Shown in pieces: positions 48,065-60,313 of a stretch of 64,000 nt of DNA; the first letter of the stretch is position 1, and each line of letters begins with the position of its first letter. This DNA comes from Domibacillus enclensis (GTDB taxonomy: Bacteria; Bacillota; Bacilli; Bacillales; Domibacillaceae). The notes beneath the pieces are model-generated. The model did not search any database. It was not told the DNA's origin and saw only the letters and a list, made by a program, of their open reading frames with translations. Location of the stretch: the NCBI RefSeq assembly GCF_900156125.1, contig NZ_FTLX01000002.1, forward strand, positions 496,001 to 560,000, in the 5' to 3' direction. A program made the position numbers and the translations under genes.

Positions 48065-48100
48065 GGGGAGCGGGATTCAATCCCCGCTCCCTTTTTTTTG
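48065..48100 (+). terminator. Terminator between gapA and pgk
   Basis: GGGAGCGGG/CCCGCTCCC stem, then eight T. It should end most cggR-gapA transcripts and set gapA expression apart from pgk. Confidence 0.85.
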
Positions 48101-48131
48101 TCTGTCAACCAATGATATGGAGGTCTTCTCA

Positions 48132-49313
48132 ATGAACAAAAAATCGATTAAAGATCTGGATCTGAAGGGCAAACGCGTTTTTTGCCGTGTTGATTTCAAT
48201 GTGCCGATGAAGGATGGAGAAGTGACAGATGATACACGCATTCGTGCGGCACTTCCGACGATTCAATATTTATCTGAGCAAGGTGCAAAAGTCATTTTAG
48301 CGAGCCATCTTGGCCGTCCAAAAGGTGAAGTCAATGAAGAAATGCGCCTGACAGCTGCCGGCAAGCGTTTGGAAGAATTGCTTGGCCAGCCTGTCGTGAA
48401 AGTGGACGAAGCATACGGAGAAAGCGTTCAGGCAGCGATTGCTGAGTTGAATGAAGGCGGCGTTTTACTTCTTGAGAATGTTCGTTTCTACCCTGGCGAA
48501 GAGAAAAACGACGAAGCGCTTGCGAAAGAATTCGCAGCACTTGCTGATGTGTATGTAAATGATGCATTTGGTGCGGCTCACCGTGCGCACGCTTCAACAG
48601 AAGGCATTGCGAAATTCCTTCCGTCTGCATCGGGTCTTTTAGTTCAAAAAGAATTGGACGTACTCGGCAAAGCGTTGTCGGATCCGGAACGCCCATTCAC
48701 AGCGATTATCGGCGGGGCAAAGGTAAAAGACAAAATCGGTGTCATTGATCACCTTCTAGATAAAGTCGACAACTTGATTATCGGCGGCGGTCTTGCTTAC
48801 ACATTTGTGAAGGCGCTTGGCCATGAAGTCGGCAAGTCTCTTCTTGAAGAAGACAAAATCGATCTTGCAAAGCAGTTTATGAAAAAAGCAGAGGACAAAG
48901 GTGTTAAATTCTTAATGCCGGTAGATGTAACGGTAGCGGATGATTTTGGTGAGCACGCAAACACAAAAATCGTACCAATCGATGAAATCCCGGCTGACTG
49001 GGAAGCACTTGACATCGGTCCAAAAACGATCGAACTGTATGCTGAAACGATTAAGAACTCGAAGCTTGTCATCTGGAATGGACCGATGGGCGTATTTGAA
49101 TTAGATAAATTCGCTAAAGGAACAAAAGGCGTGGCAGAAGCGCTGGCACAGTCTAATGCCTATTCCGTGATCGGCGGCGGTGATTCGGCAGCAGCAGTTG
49201 AGAAATTCAATCTTGCTGATCAAATGAGCCACATTTCAACAGGCGGCGGTGCATCATTAGAGTTTATGGAAGGCAAAGAACTTCCGGGCGTAACAGCACT
49301 AGACGACAAGTAA
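48132..49313 (+). CDS. pgk: Phosphoglycerate kinase
   Basis: 393-residue two-domain kinase that makes ATP from 1,3-bisphosphoglycerate. [11 protein letters not shown] is the N-terminal signature, SHLGRPKG and the [11 protein letters not shown] block bind substrate, and GGAKVKDKI with the C-terminal GGGDSAAA bind the nucleotide. ATG 48132 follows GGAGG. First of pgk-tpiA-gpmI-eno, each within 30 nt of the next. Confidence 0.97.
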   Translation: MNKKSIKDLDLKGKRVFCRVDFNVPMKDGEVTDDTRIRAALPTIQYLSEQGAKVILASHLGRPKGEVNEEMRLTAAGKRLEELLGQPVVKVDEAYGESVQAAIAELNEGGVLLLENVRFYPGEEKNDEALAKEFAALADVYVNDAFGAAHRAHASTEGIAKFLPSASGLLVQKELDVLGKALSDPERPFTAIIGGAKVKDKIGVIDHLLDKVDNLIIGGGLAYTFVKALGHEVGKSLLEEDKIDLAKQFMKKAEDKGVKFLMPVDVTVADDFGEHANTKIVPIDEIPADWEALDIGPKTIELYAETIKNSKLVIWNGPMGVFELDKFAKGTKGVAEALAQSNAYSVIGGGDSAAAVEKFNLADQMSHISTGGGASLEFMEGKELPGVTALDDK

Positions 49314-49319
49314 TGTTAA

Positions 49320-51630
<2,311 letters not shown>

Positions 51631-51642
51631 GGGAGAGACTAA

Positions 51643-52941
<1,299 letters not shown>

Positions 52942-53030
52942 TTGCTTCTAACATAAAGAAAAGCAGCGGCAGCATGCAGACAGGTGATCTTAAGGGGGTT
53001 GCCTGCTGCATCTTGCCTTGCGGAAGCTAG

Positions 53031-53061
53031 AAAAAAGCCCGGTCGCCGCCGGGCTTTTTTG
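53031..53061 (+). terminator. Terminator of the glycolytic operon
   Basis: AAAAAGCCCGG / CCGGGCTTTTTT stem with a short loop. Confidence 0.85.
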
Positions 53062-53087
53062 CGTATGTGTTCCTCATATGGTACAAT
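53059..53087 (+). promoter_or_regulatory. Sigma-A promoter of the secG operon
   Basis: TTGCGT, 17 bp, TACAAT. The -35 begins in the T tract of the preceding terminator. Confidence 0.6.
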
Positions 53088-53127
53088 GTTCTTAACTATG
53101 AGTTCGTCTTTAATGGAGGGTAACATT

Positions 53128-53364
53128 ATGTTGCATACAGTGCTTATTGTACTGCTCGTGATTGTAGCGATTTCGCTCATCGCGGTTGTTTTGCTGCAAT
53201 CAGGAAAAAGCGCAGGGCTTTCCGGTGCGATTTCCGGTGGTGCAGAGCAGTTATTCGGAAAACAGAAAGCGCGGGGTCTTGATCTTGTGCTGCATCGCTT
53301 AACCGTCGTGTTGTCTGTCTTGTTTTTCGTTTTAACCATTGCGCTTGCTTACTTTGGTTTGTAA
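53128..53364 (+). CDS. secG: Preprotein translocase subunit SecG
   Basis: 78-residue accessory subunit of the SecYEG channel. Two membrane helices (3-22 and 54-75) surround the conserved [29 protein letters not shown] loop. ATG 53128 follows TGGAGGG; an in-frame ATG further upstream is within the eno terminator. A hairpin at 53367 separates it from est, though readthrough is possible. Confidence 0.94.
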   Translation: MLHTVLIVLLVIVAISLIAVVLLQSGKSAGLSGAISGGAEQLFGKQKARGLDLVLHRLTVVLSVLFFVLTIALAYFGL

Positions 53365-53366
53365 TT

Positions 53367-53398
53367 AAAAAGGCGATTCGGCTGAATCGCCTTTTTTG
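53367..53398 (+). terminator. Terminator after secG
   Basis: AAAAAGGCGATTC/GAATCGCC stem followed by TTTTTTG. Confidence 0.8.
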
Positions 53399-53428
53399 TA
53401 TGGAGATATAACGAAAGGAACGATAAAA

Positions 53429-54175
53429 ATGAAATTAACATTGCCAGAACCGTTTACTTTTGAAGCAGGAAAACGTGCTGTCTTGCTGCTGCACGGATTT
53501 ACGGGAAATTCATCGGACGTGCGCATGATTGGCCGTTTCCTTGAGAAAAATGGCTACACGTCACACGCACCTCATTACAAAGGACATGCTGTGCCGCCGG
53601 AGGAGCTTGTGAAAACAGGGCCTGAAGACTGGTGGGAGGACGCCTTGAATGGCTACCAGCATCTTGTTGATCTCGGGTATGAAGAAATCGCCGTTTGCGG
53701 CCTGTCGCTCGGTGGTGTTTTTAGCTTGAAACTCGGTTATACTAAGCCTGTAAAGGGTATTGTTCCAATGTGTGCACCAATGACGATGAAAGACGAACAA
53801 ACGATGTACAATGGAGTGGTGGAATACGCGCGGGGATTTAAAAAGTTTGAAGGAAAATCCGCTGACATTATTGAAGAAGAAATAAAGGCATTTAAGCAAA
53901 CACCGATGAATACATTAAACGCGCTTCGTGACCTTGTTCAAGATGTTAGAAACCATATTGATCACATATACGCTCCTGTTCTCGTTGTGCAGGCACGGCA
54001 GGATCAGATGATCGATACAAACAGCGCCAACATTATTTATGAAGGCGTCGAAACTGATGAGAAGCAGCTGAAGTGGTATGAACAATCCGGCCACGTCATT
54101 ACACTTGATAAGGAAAAAGAGCAGCTTCATAAGGACATACTCGAATTTCTTGAACAGCTTGACTGGACAGTGTAA
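53429..54175 (+). CDS. est: Carboxylesterase (Est30/YvaK family)
   Basis: 248-residue alpha/beta-hydrolase like Geobacillus Est30 and B. subtilis YvaK. The oxyanion motif LLHGFTG, nucleophile elbow GLSLGG (S93), acid ARQDQMID and SGHVITLD with the catalytic His are all present. It hydrolyses short-chain esters in vitro; the natural substrate is unknown. ATG 53429 follows GAAAGGAA. Same secG-est-rnr-smpB order as in B. subtilis. Confidence 0.92.
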   Translation: MKLTLPEPFTFEAGKRAVLLLHGFTGNSSDVRMIGRFLEKNGYTSHAPHYKGHAVPPEELVKTGPEDWWEDALNGYQHLVDLGYEEIAVCGLSLGGVFSLKLGYTKPVKGIVPMCAPMTMKDEQTMYNGVVEYARGFKKFEGKSADIIEEEIKAFKQTPMNTLNALRDLVQDVRNHIDHIYAPVLVVQARQDQMIDTNSANIIYEGVETDEKQLKWYEQSGHVITLDKEKEQLHKDILEFLEQLDWTV

Positions 54176-54202
54176 ACGGAGCCACAGAGGAGGCGGATTC
54201 GC

Positions 54203-56566
54203 ATGGATCAGCACATAGAAAAAATTGTTGACCGGTTATTGACATACATGAAGGAAGAATCATACAAGCCGATGACCGTTCAGGAGCTCGAAGAAGTTTT
54301 AGGCATTGAAGGATCGGAAGGGTTTCGAGACTTTGTAAAATCGCTCGTTTATATGGAGGAGCGGGGTCTCGTGGTCCGCACCCGTGCGAATCGCTACGGA
54401 CTGCCGGAAAAAATGAATCTCGTGCGCGGGAAAATTTCCGGACACGCAAAAGGATTTGCGTTTCTGCTTCCGGAAGAAAAGGGAATGGATGATGTTTTTA
54501 TTCCGCCGCATGAAACAAACGGGGCGCTTAATGGCGATACGGCTCTTGCTCGGGTAACAAAAGAAGATCCGAGCGGGACACGGCGTGAAGGAACGGTCGT
54601 CCGCATTTTAGAGCGTGGCCAGACGGATATTGTCGGCACGTTCGTTGACAAAAAAAGCTTCGGATTTGTGGAAACAGATGATAAAAAGTTCACCGCCGAC
54701 ATCTTTATTCCGCAAGAAAAAACGGCTGGTGCGATTGATGGGCACAAGGTCGTTGTTCACATCACCCGCTGGCCGGAAGGAAGACAGGCGGCAGAAGGCG
54801 AAGTAAAAGAGATTATCGGCCATAAAAATGATCCCGGCGTGGACATTATGTCGATTATTTACAAGCACGGGCTGCCGCAGGAATTTCCCGATGCTGTATT
54901 GGAGCAGGCAAATGCCGTCCCTGATGAAATTGATCCGAAAGACATTCAGAACCGCCGCGATCTCCGTGATGAAGTGATTGTCACAATAGACGGCGCTGAT
55001 GCTAAGGACCTTGATGACGCTGTAACCGTCACAAAGCTCGATAACGGCAACTACAAGCTCGGTGTTCATATTGCCGACGTCAGCCACTATGTGACGGAAA
55101 ATTCACCGATTGATCAGGAAGCATATGAGCGGGGCACAAGTGTGTATCTTGTTGACCGGGTAATTCCGATGATCCCTCACCGACTCTCAAACGGCATCTG
55201 TTCATTAAATCCGAAAGTAGACCGCTTGACGATGTCGTGTGAAATGGAAATCAGCCCGAACGGTGAAATAGTCAGCCACGAAATTTTTGACAGTGTCATC
55301 CGTACAACGGAACGAATGACGTATTCAGATGTCAACCGCATACTGGCGGAACAGGATGAGGAATTGCGCACGAAATACGAGCCGCTCGTTCCCTTATTTG
55401 AACGAATGGAAGAGCTGGCAGCCATCCTGCGCCAAAAAAGGACGGAGCGCGGTGCTGTGGACTTTGACTTCAAAGAAGCGAAGGTACTTGTCGATGAAGA
55501 CGGACACCCGACAGACGTCGTGATTCGGGAACGCTCGGTCGGGGAAAAGCTGATCGAGGAATTTATGCTGGCAGCCAATGAAACGGTGGCGGAGCATTTT
55601 CACTGGATGGATGTCCCGTTCATTTACCGGATTCACGAAGACCCGAAGGAAGACAAGCTCCAGCGTTTTTTTGAATTTCTGACCAACTTTGGCTTGAACG
55701 TGAAAGGCACAGCCAACTCTGTTCATCCACGGGCGCTTCAGGAAATCATTGAACGCGTAAAAGGGACACCGGAGGAGGGTGTTATTTCAACAGTTATGCT
55801 CCGGTCGATGCAGCAGGCGAAATACAACGCTGACAACCTTGGTCACTTTGGTCTTGCGGCTGAGTTCTACACACACTTTACGTCGCCGATCCGCCGCTAC
55901 CCGGATTTAATTGTGCACCGCCTCATCCGCACGTATTTAATTAACGGTGATCTGTCACAGCCGACACAGGCTAAGTGGGATGCCCGCCTTCCGGAAATTG
56001 CCGATCATACGTCGAGCATGGAACGACGCGCCGTTGATGCTGAACGGGATACAGATGAACTGAAAAAAGCCGAGTATATGCTTGACAAAATCGGTGAAGA
56101 GTACGATGGAGTCATCAGTTCGGTCACGAATTTCGGTATGTTTGTGGCGCTTGAAAATACGATCGAAGGCCTTGTGCACGTTTCGTATTTAACCGATGAT
56201 TATTACCGGTACGATGAGCGGCATTTTGCGATGATCGGTGAGCGGACGGGAAGTGTTTACCGCATTGGCGATGAAATTACCGTTCGTGTCCGCGACGTCA
56301 ACAAAGAAGAGCAGTCCGTTGACTTTGAAATTGTCGGCATGAAAAAGCAGCGCACACGAGCAAATCGCAATGACGTGAAGGCAGACAAAAAACCGCGCAG
56401 CCGAGGCAAAAAAGCGCAAATCATGAAAAAAGAAGAAAAACCCGTCAAAAAGCCTGCCCGTCCGGATTTAAAGGAGACAGGCGGCGAATGGTCCAACCAG
56501 CCGCCGAAGAAAAAGAAAAAGCGGAAGTTTTACGAAGGCATTCCAAAGAAAAAGAAACGCAAGTAA
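54203..56566 (+). CDS. rnr: Ribonuclease R
   Basis: 787-residue 3'-5' exoribonuclease of the RNB family that degrades structured RNA, including defective mRNAs freed by the SmpB-tmRNA pathway. Domain order: N-terminal helix-turn-helix (1-65), two cold-shock/OB domains (about 75-230), RNB catalytic domain (about 255-600) with [27 protein letters not shown] metal aspartates, S1 domain (about 640-720), and a very lysine-rich tail. ATG 54203 follows AGAGGAGG. smpB and ssrA follow. Confidence 0.96.
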   Translation: MDQHIEKIVDRLLTYMKEESYKPMTVQELEEVLGIEGSEGFRDFVKSLVYMEERGLVVRTRANRYGLPEKMNLVRGKISGHAKGFAFLLPEEKGMDDVFIPPHETNGALNGDTALARVTKEDPSGTRREGTVVRILERGQTDIVGTFVDKKSFGFVETDDKKFTADIFIPQEKTAGAIDGHKVVVHITRWPEGRQAAEGEVKEIIGHKNDPGVDIMSIIYKHGLPQEFPDAVLEQANAVPDEIDPKDIQNRRDLRDEVIVTIDGADAKDLDDAVTVTKLDNGNYKLGVHIADVSHYVTENSPIDQEAYERGTSVYLVDRVIPMIPHRLSNGICSLNPKVDRLTMSCEMEISPNGEIVSHEIFDSVIRTTERMTYSDVNRILAEQDEELRTKYEPLVPLFERMEELAAILRQKRTERGAVDFDFKEAKVLVDEDGHPTDVVIRERSVGEKLIEEFMLAANETVAEHFHWMDVPFIYRIHEDPKEDKLQRFFEFLTNFGLNVKGTANSVHPRALQEIIERVKGTPEEGVISTVMLRSMQQAKYNADNLGHFGLAAEFYTHFTSPIRRYPDLIVHRLIRTYLINGDLSQPTQAKWDARLPEIADHTSSMERRAVDAERDTDELKKAEYMLDKIGEEYDGVISSVTNFGMFVALENTIEGLVHVSYLTDDYYRYDERHFAMIGERTGSVYRIGDEITVRVRDVNKEEQSVDFEIVGMKKQRTRANRNDVKADKKPRSRGKKAQIMKKEEKPVKKPARPDLKETGGEWSNQPPKKKKKRKFYEGIPKKKKRK

Positions 56567-56584
56567 GAAAGTGAGGAGCCGCCC

Positions 56585-57052
56585 ATGCCAAAAGGAGAAG
56601 GAAAAGTGCTTGCGCAAAATAAAAAAGCGCGCCACGACTACTTTATCGAAGAAACGTATGAAGCGGGCCTTGTGCTGCTAGGCACGGAAATTAAAGCAAT
56701 CCGTGCGGGACGAGTGAATTTAAAAGATTCATTCGCCCGCATCCGGAATGGTGAATTATTCGTCCATAACATGCACATCAGCCCGTATGAGCAAGGAAAC
56801 ATTCACAACCACGAGCCGCTGCGGACAAGAAAATTGCTGCTGCACCGGAAGCAAATTAATTCACTGATCGGCGACACAAAAGAAACAGGCTATTCGATCG
56901 TGCCGCTGAAGCTCTATTTAAAGGATGGCTACGCCAAGCTGTTAATCGGTCTCGCTCGTGGGAAAAAGAAATATGACAAGCGTGAAGACTTGAAGCAGAA
57001 GGAAGCAAAGCGGGACATTGAACGCGCATTCCGCGACAGGCAAAAGGGTTGA
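56585..57052 (+). CDS. smpB: SsrA-binding protein SmpB
   Basis: 155-residue OB-fold protein that binds tmRNA and brings it to stalled ribosomes. Typical blocks are [54 protein letters not shown] and the basic C-terminal tail ([22 protein letters not shown]) that reads the empty mRNA channel. SD GTGAGGAG, ATG 56585. The ssrA promoter -35 overlaps its stop codon. Confidence 0.97.
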   Translation: MPKGEGKVLAQNKKARHDYFIEETYEAGLVLLGTEIKAIRAGRVNLKDSFARIRNGELFVHNMHISPYEQGNIHNHEPLRTRKLLLHRKQINSLIGDTKETGYSIVPLKLYLKDGYAKLLIGLARGKKKYDKREDLKQKEAKRDIERAFRDRQKG

Positions 57053-57077
57053 GTCTTTCTGCAAATTGCGTTATAAT
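57049..57077 (+). promoter_or_regulatory. ssrA promoter
   Basis: TTGAGT, 17 bp, TATAAT. The -35 overlaps the smpB stop. Predicted start near 57084 gives a precursor with about 45 nt to trim at the 5' end. Confidence 0.75.
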
Positions 57078-57130
57078 AAATCTTGTCTAAAAACTGAGCA
57101 CCACGCTCCGGACGGACACCCTTTTAACAA

Positions 57131-57494
57131 GGGGACGTTACGGATTCGACAGGGGTAGTTCGAGCTTAGGCTGCGGGCCAGAGGGTCGGCTCTGTCAAAA
57201 CGCACTTGCCTATAATAACTGGCAAACAACAACCACAACTACAAGCTGCCTAATTAAATTTAGGTTAGCCTGTGCTCCCTCCGCTGTTGTCCGTGCAGTC
57301 GGGTACGGGGCTCACTCTTAACGGACTACGCTTGATTCCTCCGCCTGGGGATGAGAGAAGAGACCAATCAGGCTGGCCGGTTGAAACGCCTGCTGTACGG
57401 CAGTTCATCCGGCGAGACTTAAGTAGTGCAGCTACGCCCGTAGACGCTTAAGTGCCGTTGCCTTTGGACGCGGGTTCGACTCCCGCCGTCTCCA
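57131..57494 (+). ncRNA. ssrA: tmRNA
   Basis: 364-nt transfer-messenger RNA. The 5' end GGGGACGTTACGGATTCGAC and 3' end GGGTTCGACTCCCGCCGTCTCCA form the alanine-tRNA-like half, with acceptor GGGGACG/CGTCTCC. CCA is not encoded. The tag frame starts at GGC 57221 and ends at TAA 57251: GKQQPQLQAA, shorter than the 14-residue tag I recall for B. subtilis and ending in QAA rather than LAA. It rescues stalled ribosomes with SmpB; ClpP for tagged proteins is at 43.5 kb. Confidence 0.96.
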
Positions 57495-57504
57495 TATTTT
57501 AACG

Positions 57505-57538
57505 AAAAGCCCTGCCTGTATAGGTGGGGCTTTTTTTG
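57505..57538 (+). terminator. Terminator of ssrA
   Basis: AAAAGCCCTGCCT / AGGTGGGGCTTTTTTT stem with G-T pairs and a T tract. Confidence 0.85.
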
Positions 57539-57594
57539 TGGTGTCAGTCCCCCGCTCCGCTAAAGTGTCGCACGGTGAAGGGATAAAGTATGGT

Positions 57595-57630
57595 AAAACA
57601 GCGCTTCTACATGACGAAGTGCTGTTTTTC
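57595..57630 (+). terminator. Second terminator-like hairpin downstream of ssrA
   Basis: AAACAGCGCTTC / GAAGTGCTGTTT stem followed by TTC; back-up terminator or the end of something now lost. The stretch 57540-57700 otherwise shows nothing I can name. Confidence 0.5.
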
Positions 57631-57705
57631 TTTAATGCTTTAGTATGGGCTGGGGATGGACACCGTTTCTCACTTTGGAGAAAGAAGGATAAAGTGACTC
57701 ATGCA

Positions 57706-57714
57706 TGATATAAT
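57706..57714 (+). promoter_or_regulatory. Extended -10 promoter of the Fic-locus genes
   Basis: TGA-TATAAT, 49 bp before the putative antitoxin gene. Confidence 0.5.
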
Positions 57715-57762
57715 ATAAGGAAGAGAAAATTGAATTCGATCATTAATATGGGAGGGTTCTAC

Positions 57763-57936
57763 TTGGATAAGATCAGCCTTAATTCTGATATGTATAAGCG
57801 TGTTGAAAAAAATTTAAAATTAGAAAACTTCACCATAAATGAAAAGGTGGAATTACGTGCTATTGACGCGGTAAATAGCGGAAAAAACATAACACCAGCT
57901 ATGATTAAAGAAGTGATCAAGCTTGGGCAAAAATAA
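57763..57936 (+). CDS. Small protein upstream of the Fic gene, putative antitoxin
   Basis: 57-residue helical protein with TTG start 57763 and GGGAGGG 6 nt before it. Its position directly before a Fic gene, overlapping it by 14 bp, and its ending (LRAIDAVNSGKNITPAMIKEVIKLGQK) resemble VbhA-type Fic antitoxins. The inhibitory motif of those proteins, [S/T]xxxE[G/N], is not present: the aligned place reads DAVNSG. It may be a diverged antitoxin. A+T-rich relative to the core genes. Confidence 0.5.
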   Translation: MDKISLNSDMYKRVEKNLKLENFTINEKVELRAIDAVNSGKNITPAMIKEVIKLGQK

Positions 57937-58501
57937 TGTTGGTGAAAATGAAGAGTATTTATTACAGCAGAATAAGTTAGGAATTAAAAATGCTGATGAA
58001 CTTGAAATAGCTGAGCAATATGCATTTACTGTTAGAAGTTTGCAGTTTGAGAAAGGTGAGTTTAGATTACTAAACTTTGATTTGCCATCCTTGCTTTCTT
58101 TACATGGTCATTTATTTCAAGATATATACACATTCGCAGGGAAGATCCGAGATGTGCAACTGATGAAAGGGAGTACAAGGTTTTGTCAGGCTCAATATAT
58201 CACAAGCGAATATTAGCGCTTACTTAGGGATTTGATGATCGAACAGCATTGGTAAAGCATTGAAGAGGCTGCCGACCGATTAGCTTATTTTAAAAGTGAA
58301 TTAAATATTATTCACCCTTTTAGAGAAGGAAATGGGCGTACGATTCGTTTATTTACCCACGCATTTGCTTCTGTTAGAGGATTTTCGTGGAAGTGCAATG
58401 AAATGAAAAAAGAACAGTATATGAATGCCATGATTCAATCGGTTTATAACCAAAGAATGCTAGAAAAGCTTTTCAAAGAGACTCTTGTAAAAATGAATTG
58501 A
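57923..58501 (+). pseudogene. Fic-domain AMP-transferase gene with two in-frame stops
   Basis: A Fic toxin-like gene in one uninterrupted frame apart from TAG at 58214 and TAA at 58253. The first 97 residues carry the standard lead-in (LGIKNADELEIAEQYAFTVRS, LHGHLFQDIYTFAGKIRDV, STRFCQ). After the stops the frame continues with the catalytic loop HPFREGNGRTIR and the C-terminal helices. Fic enzymes transfer AMP to target hydroxyls, using the loop His. The N-terminal fragment lacks the active site, so the gene is probably dead. The start TTG 57923 overlaps the upstream gene. Strongly A+T-rich, unlike flanking core genes, suggesting transfer. Confidence 0.8.
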
Positions 58502-58553
58502 TGTAGCATTCACCTCTTAAAGTGATCGTTTTCTAAAAAGAGAGGAGAAAGAA

Positions 58554-58943
58554 ATGAACAATTTGATCCCATTTAACGACCTTCATCAATACTTGTCTTC
58601 CTTCGATATCACGTACACGATGGCTGCCAAAAGCCTGATCTTAAGCTATCAGCCGCGCTCCTTTGCTTACGGTATTCAGCCGAGGTTTGCAGCCTTGCAC
58701 GGAGCAAAAAGCTATCAGTGTCTTATTCTGTACGTGGCGCCCAAAGACAATACCAGCACACTTGGTATCGAGATGCAAAGGAAAGTCGAGGAACTGCTTT
58801 TCTTCAATTTAAAGGAAATGCGGCGCTTTAAAGTGAAAAACAATGAAGTCGTGATCCCGCTGGAAGTGATAGATACAAAAGAAAAACTGAATAGTGTAAA
58901 AGAGGTTATTGCTCAAGTTTATCGAATACGAACAAAAAAATGA
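58554..58943 (+). CDS. Unrecognised 129-residue protein
   Basis: I do not recognise this protein. It is soluble-looking, with alternating hydrophobic strands (SYQCLILYVAP, EVVIPLEVID) and a basic C-terminus (RIRTKK); no membrane segment or cysteine motif. SD AGAGAGGAG 9 nt before ATG 58554 is good, and a terminator follows at 58949, so it is probably a real single-gene unit. It sits between the broken Fic gene and the Rpn-type nuclease, and its base composition is closer to that of the core genes than the Fic locus is. Confidence 0.6.
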   Translation: MNNLIPFNDLHQYLSSFDITYTMAAKSLILSYQPRSFAYGIQPRFAALHGAKSYQCLILYVAPKDNTSTLGIEMQRKVEELLFFNLKEMRRFKVKNNEVVIPLEVIDTKEKLNSVKEVIAQVYRIRTKK

Positions 58944-58948
58944 AGAAA

Positions 58949-58978
58949 AAAGCCTGCATATCACAAGCAGGCTTTGTT
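58949..58978. terminator. Bidirectional terminator between convergent genes
   Basis: AAAGCCTGC/GCAGGCTTT stem with A and T tracts; serves the 129-residue gene (+) and the Rpn gene (-). Confidence 0.75.
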
Positions 58979-58982
58979 TCCT

Positions 58983-60029
58983 TCATTTTTCATCTCTTTG
59001 AATCCGCAGCACGTCTTCTTCTTTCAGTCGTGAAAGCCTGGCAGCCGTTGACACATCAAACCCCTCTGCGAGAAGAAGGCGTGCCGTAGCTTCTTTTTCT
59101 TGTTGACGCCCTTGTTCAAGCCCTTGTTCAAGCCCTTGTTCAAGTCCTTGTTTGAGTCCTCGTTCACGTCCCAGTTCAAGGCCTTTTTTTCGTCCTTCTT
59201 CCATACCTTCCTGAAGGGCCCGTTCTCTTGCTTCCTGTTCACGAAGCTCTGCTTCTCGCACAGCGGCTTCTTCGTCTAGGACCCGTTTTAAGCGGGCTTC
59301 ATACGCAAGCATTTCTTCCTGTGTCAGACTAAGGCGCTCCCAGTTTTCGAATGCATTGTGCAATGTATCGTCCTTCATCGCAATTGCCTCCAGTTCATTG
59401 AAGATATCATTATAGATGTGGTCATTCCGGTGATCCACCATACCCAGCAGCAGAAGCCAGCGTGCCATTACATCGTCACGTGGATTCAGTCGACTTTCTT
59501 TCCAATCTCGCATCAGTTTTTCCATTTCAATGAAGTGAAGTTCTAGTGTGTCTGTCAGTTTAAATAATTCTTCGTCCTCATGTAAATGGAATGTTGTGTG
59601 GAACCGCTTTGTGTGCTCAAGCATGTCAAAGTTTAAAATATTTATCGCAATGACGGGTCGCAGCTCTCTGTAGCCCATCCGTTTTTTTAGCTGCGAGCGG
59701 TAGACGCCAGACCAGTAGTAGAGGGATCTTTTAACCATATCGTACTTGTTTGTAAACTGAATTTCAATGTTAACCCACTCATTCGCATTTGTGACTGCTA
59801 GTAAATCAAGACGTGACTGCTTGTCTTCTTCATACTCACCGCCTGCTTCTGTGTTTTGCAATGACAGATCACGAATTCGTGCTGATCCTGTTCGCTTTAA
59901 AATGGCATTTAAAAAAACAATCGTAATATCCTTGTTTTTCTCTTGGCCGAACAGCTGTTTAAAAGCATAGTCAATTTTCAAATCCATCAGACGGTTTAGC
60001 GGGATTCGTTTCAGCACGTTCGTTTTCAT
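58983..60029 (-). CDS. Rpn-family PD-(D/E)xK recombination-promoting nuclease / transposase-like protein
   Basis: 348-residue member of the Rpn/PDDEXK-transposase family. LMDLKIDYAFKQLFGQEKNKDITIVFLNAIL is the typical opening; the nuclease core shows D75 (SRLDLLAVTN) and E89-x-Q91 (WVNIEIQF), followed by RSLYYWSGVYRSQL. The C-terminus (about 275-320) is a glutamine/glycine/glutamate repeat (GLEQ), encoded by near-perfect 12-bp DNA repeats at 59109-59164. Such proteins promote recA-independent recombination or act in phage defence. SD GAGGGTG on the - strand. Divergent from the Argonaute gene. Confidence 0.85.
   Translation of the reverse strand: MKTNVLKRIPLNRLMDLKIDYAFKQLFGQEKNKDITIVFLNAILKRTGSARIRDLSLQNTEAGGEYEEDKQSRLDLLAVTNANEWVNIEIQFTNKYDMVKRSLYYWSGVYRSQLKKRMGYRELRPVIAINILNFDMLEHTKRFHTTFHLHEDEELFKLTDTLELHFIEMEKLMRDWKESRLNPRDDVMARWLLLLGMVDHRNDHIYNDIFNELEAIAMKDDTLHNAFENWERLSLTQEEMLAYEARLKRVLDEEAAVREAELREQEARERALQEGMEEGRKKGLELGRERGLKQGLEQGLEQGLEQGRQQEKEATARLLLAEGFDVSTAARLSRLKEEDVLRIQRDEK
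59109..59164. repeat. 12-bp tandem repeats inside the Rpn-type gene
   Basis: Four to five copies of CCCTTGTTCAAG and variants, encoding the GLEQ repeat. In-frame copy-number change would lengthen or shorten the tail only. Confidence 0.8.
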
Positions 60030-60265
60030 TAATATTCACCCTCTACTTGATTTTTGAATGGCAGTTTTATCAGACGAAAAATACTATTGAATAAAGATCG
60101 CATGTTCGCATTTATTGTATCACACTCTTGGAATGTATGTTCTAATTTTTTTTTTGAATAATGAAAGTTTACATGAGGTTAAAAATGAAGTCGTAATCCC
60201 CTATTTATATCCCAAATCCATACAAAAATTTAGATAAAATTAACAATTATTATATTGCTTGATTG

Positions 60266-60271
60266 TATAAT
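60266..60271 (+). promoter_or_regulatory. Possible -10 element of the Argonaute gene
   Basis: TATAAT 43 bp before the TTG start; -35 candidates are poor (TTAACA at 60240 is 20 bp away). The 284-bp divergent region is very A+T-rich and has nothing else I can name. Confidence 0.4.
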
Positions 60272-60313
60272 GTTGGTAAAGGACATTTACATGTTCCGGA
60301 GGAGTGATTAAAT

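Noticed and set aside
57460-57494. ssrA 3' end as attL of an integrated element
   Set aside because: No second copy of the sequence is seen before the mrp operon and no integrase gene is present.
58214-58255. Readthrough or recoding at the two stops in the Fic gene
   Set aside because: Two different stops (TAG, TAA) within 42 nt, with no stem-loop or slippery sequence; pseudogene is simpler.
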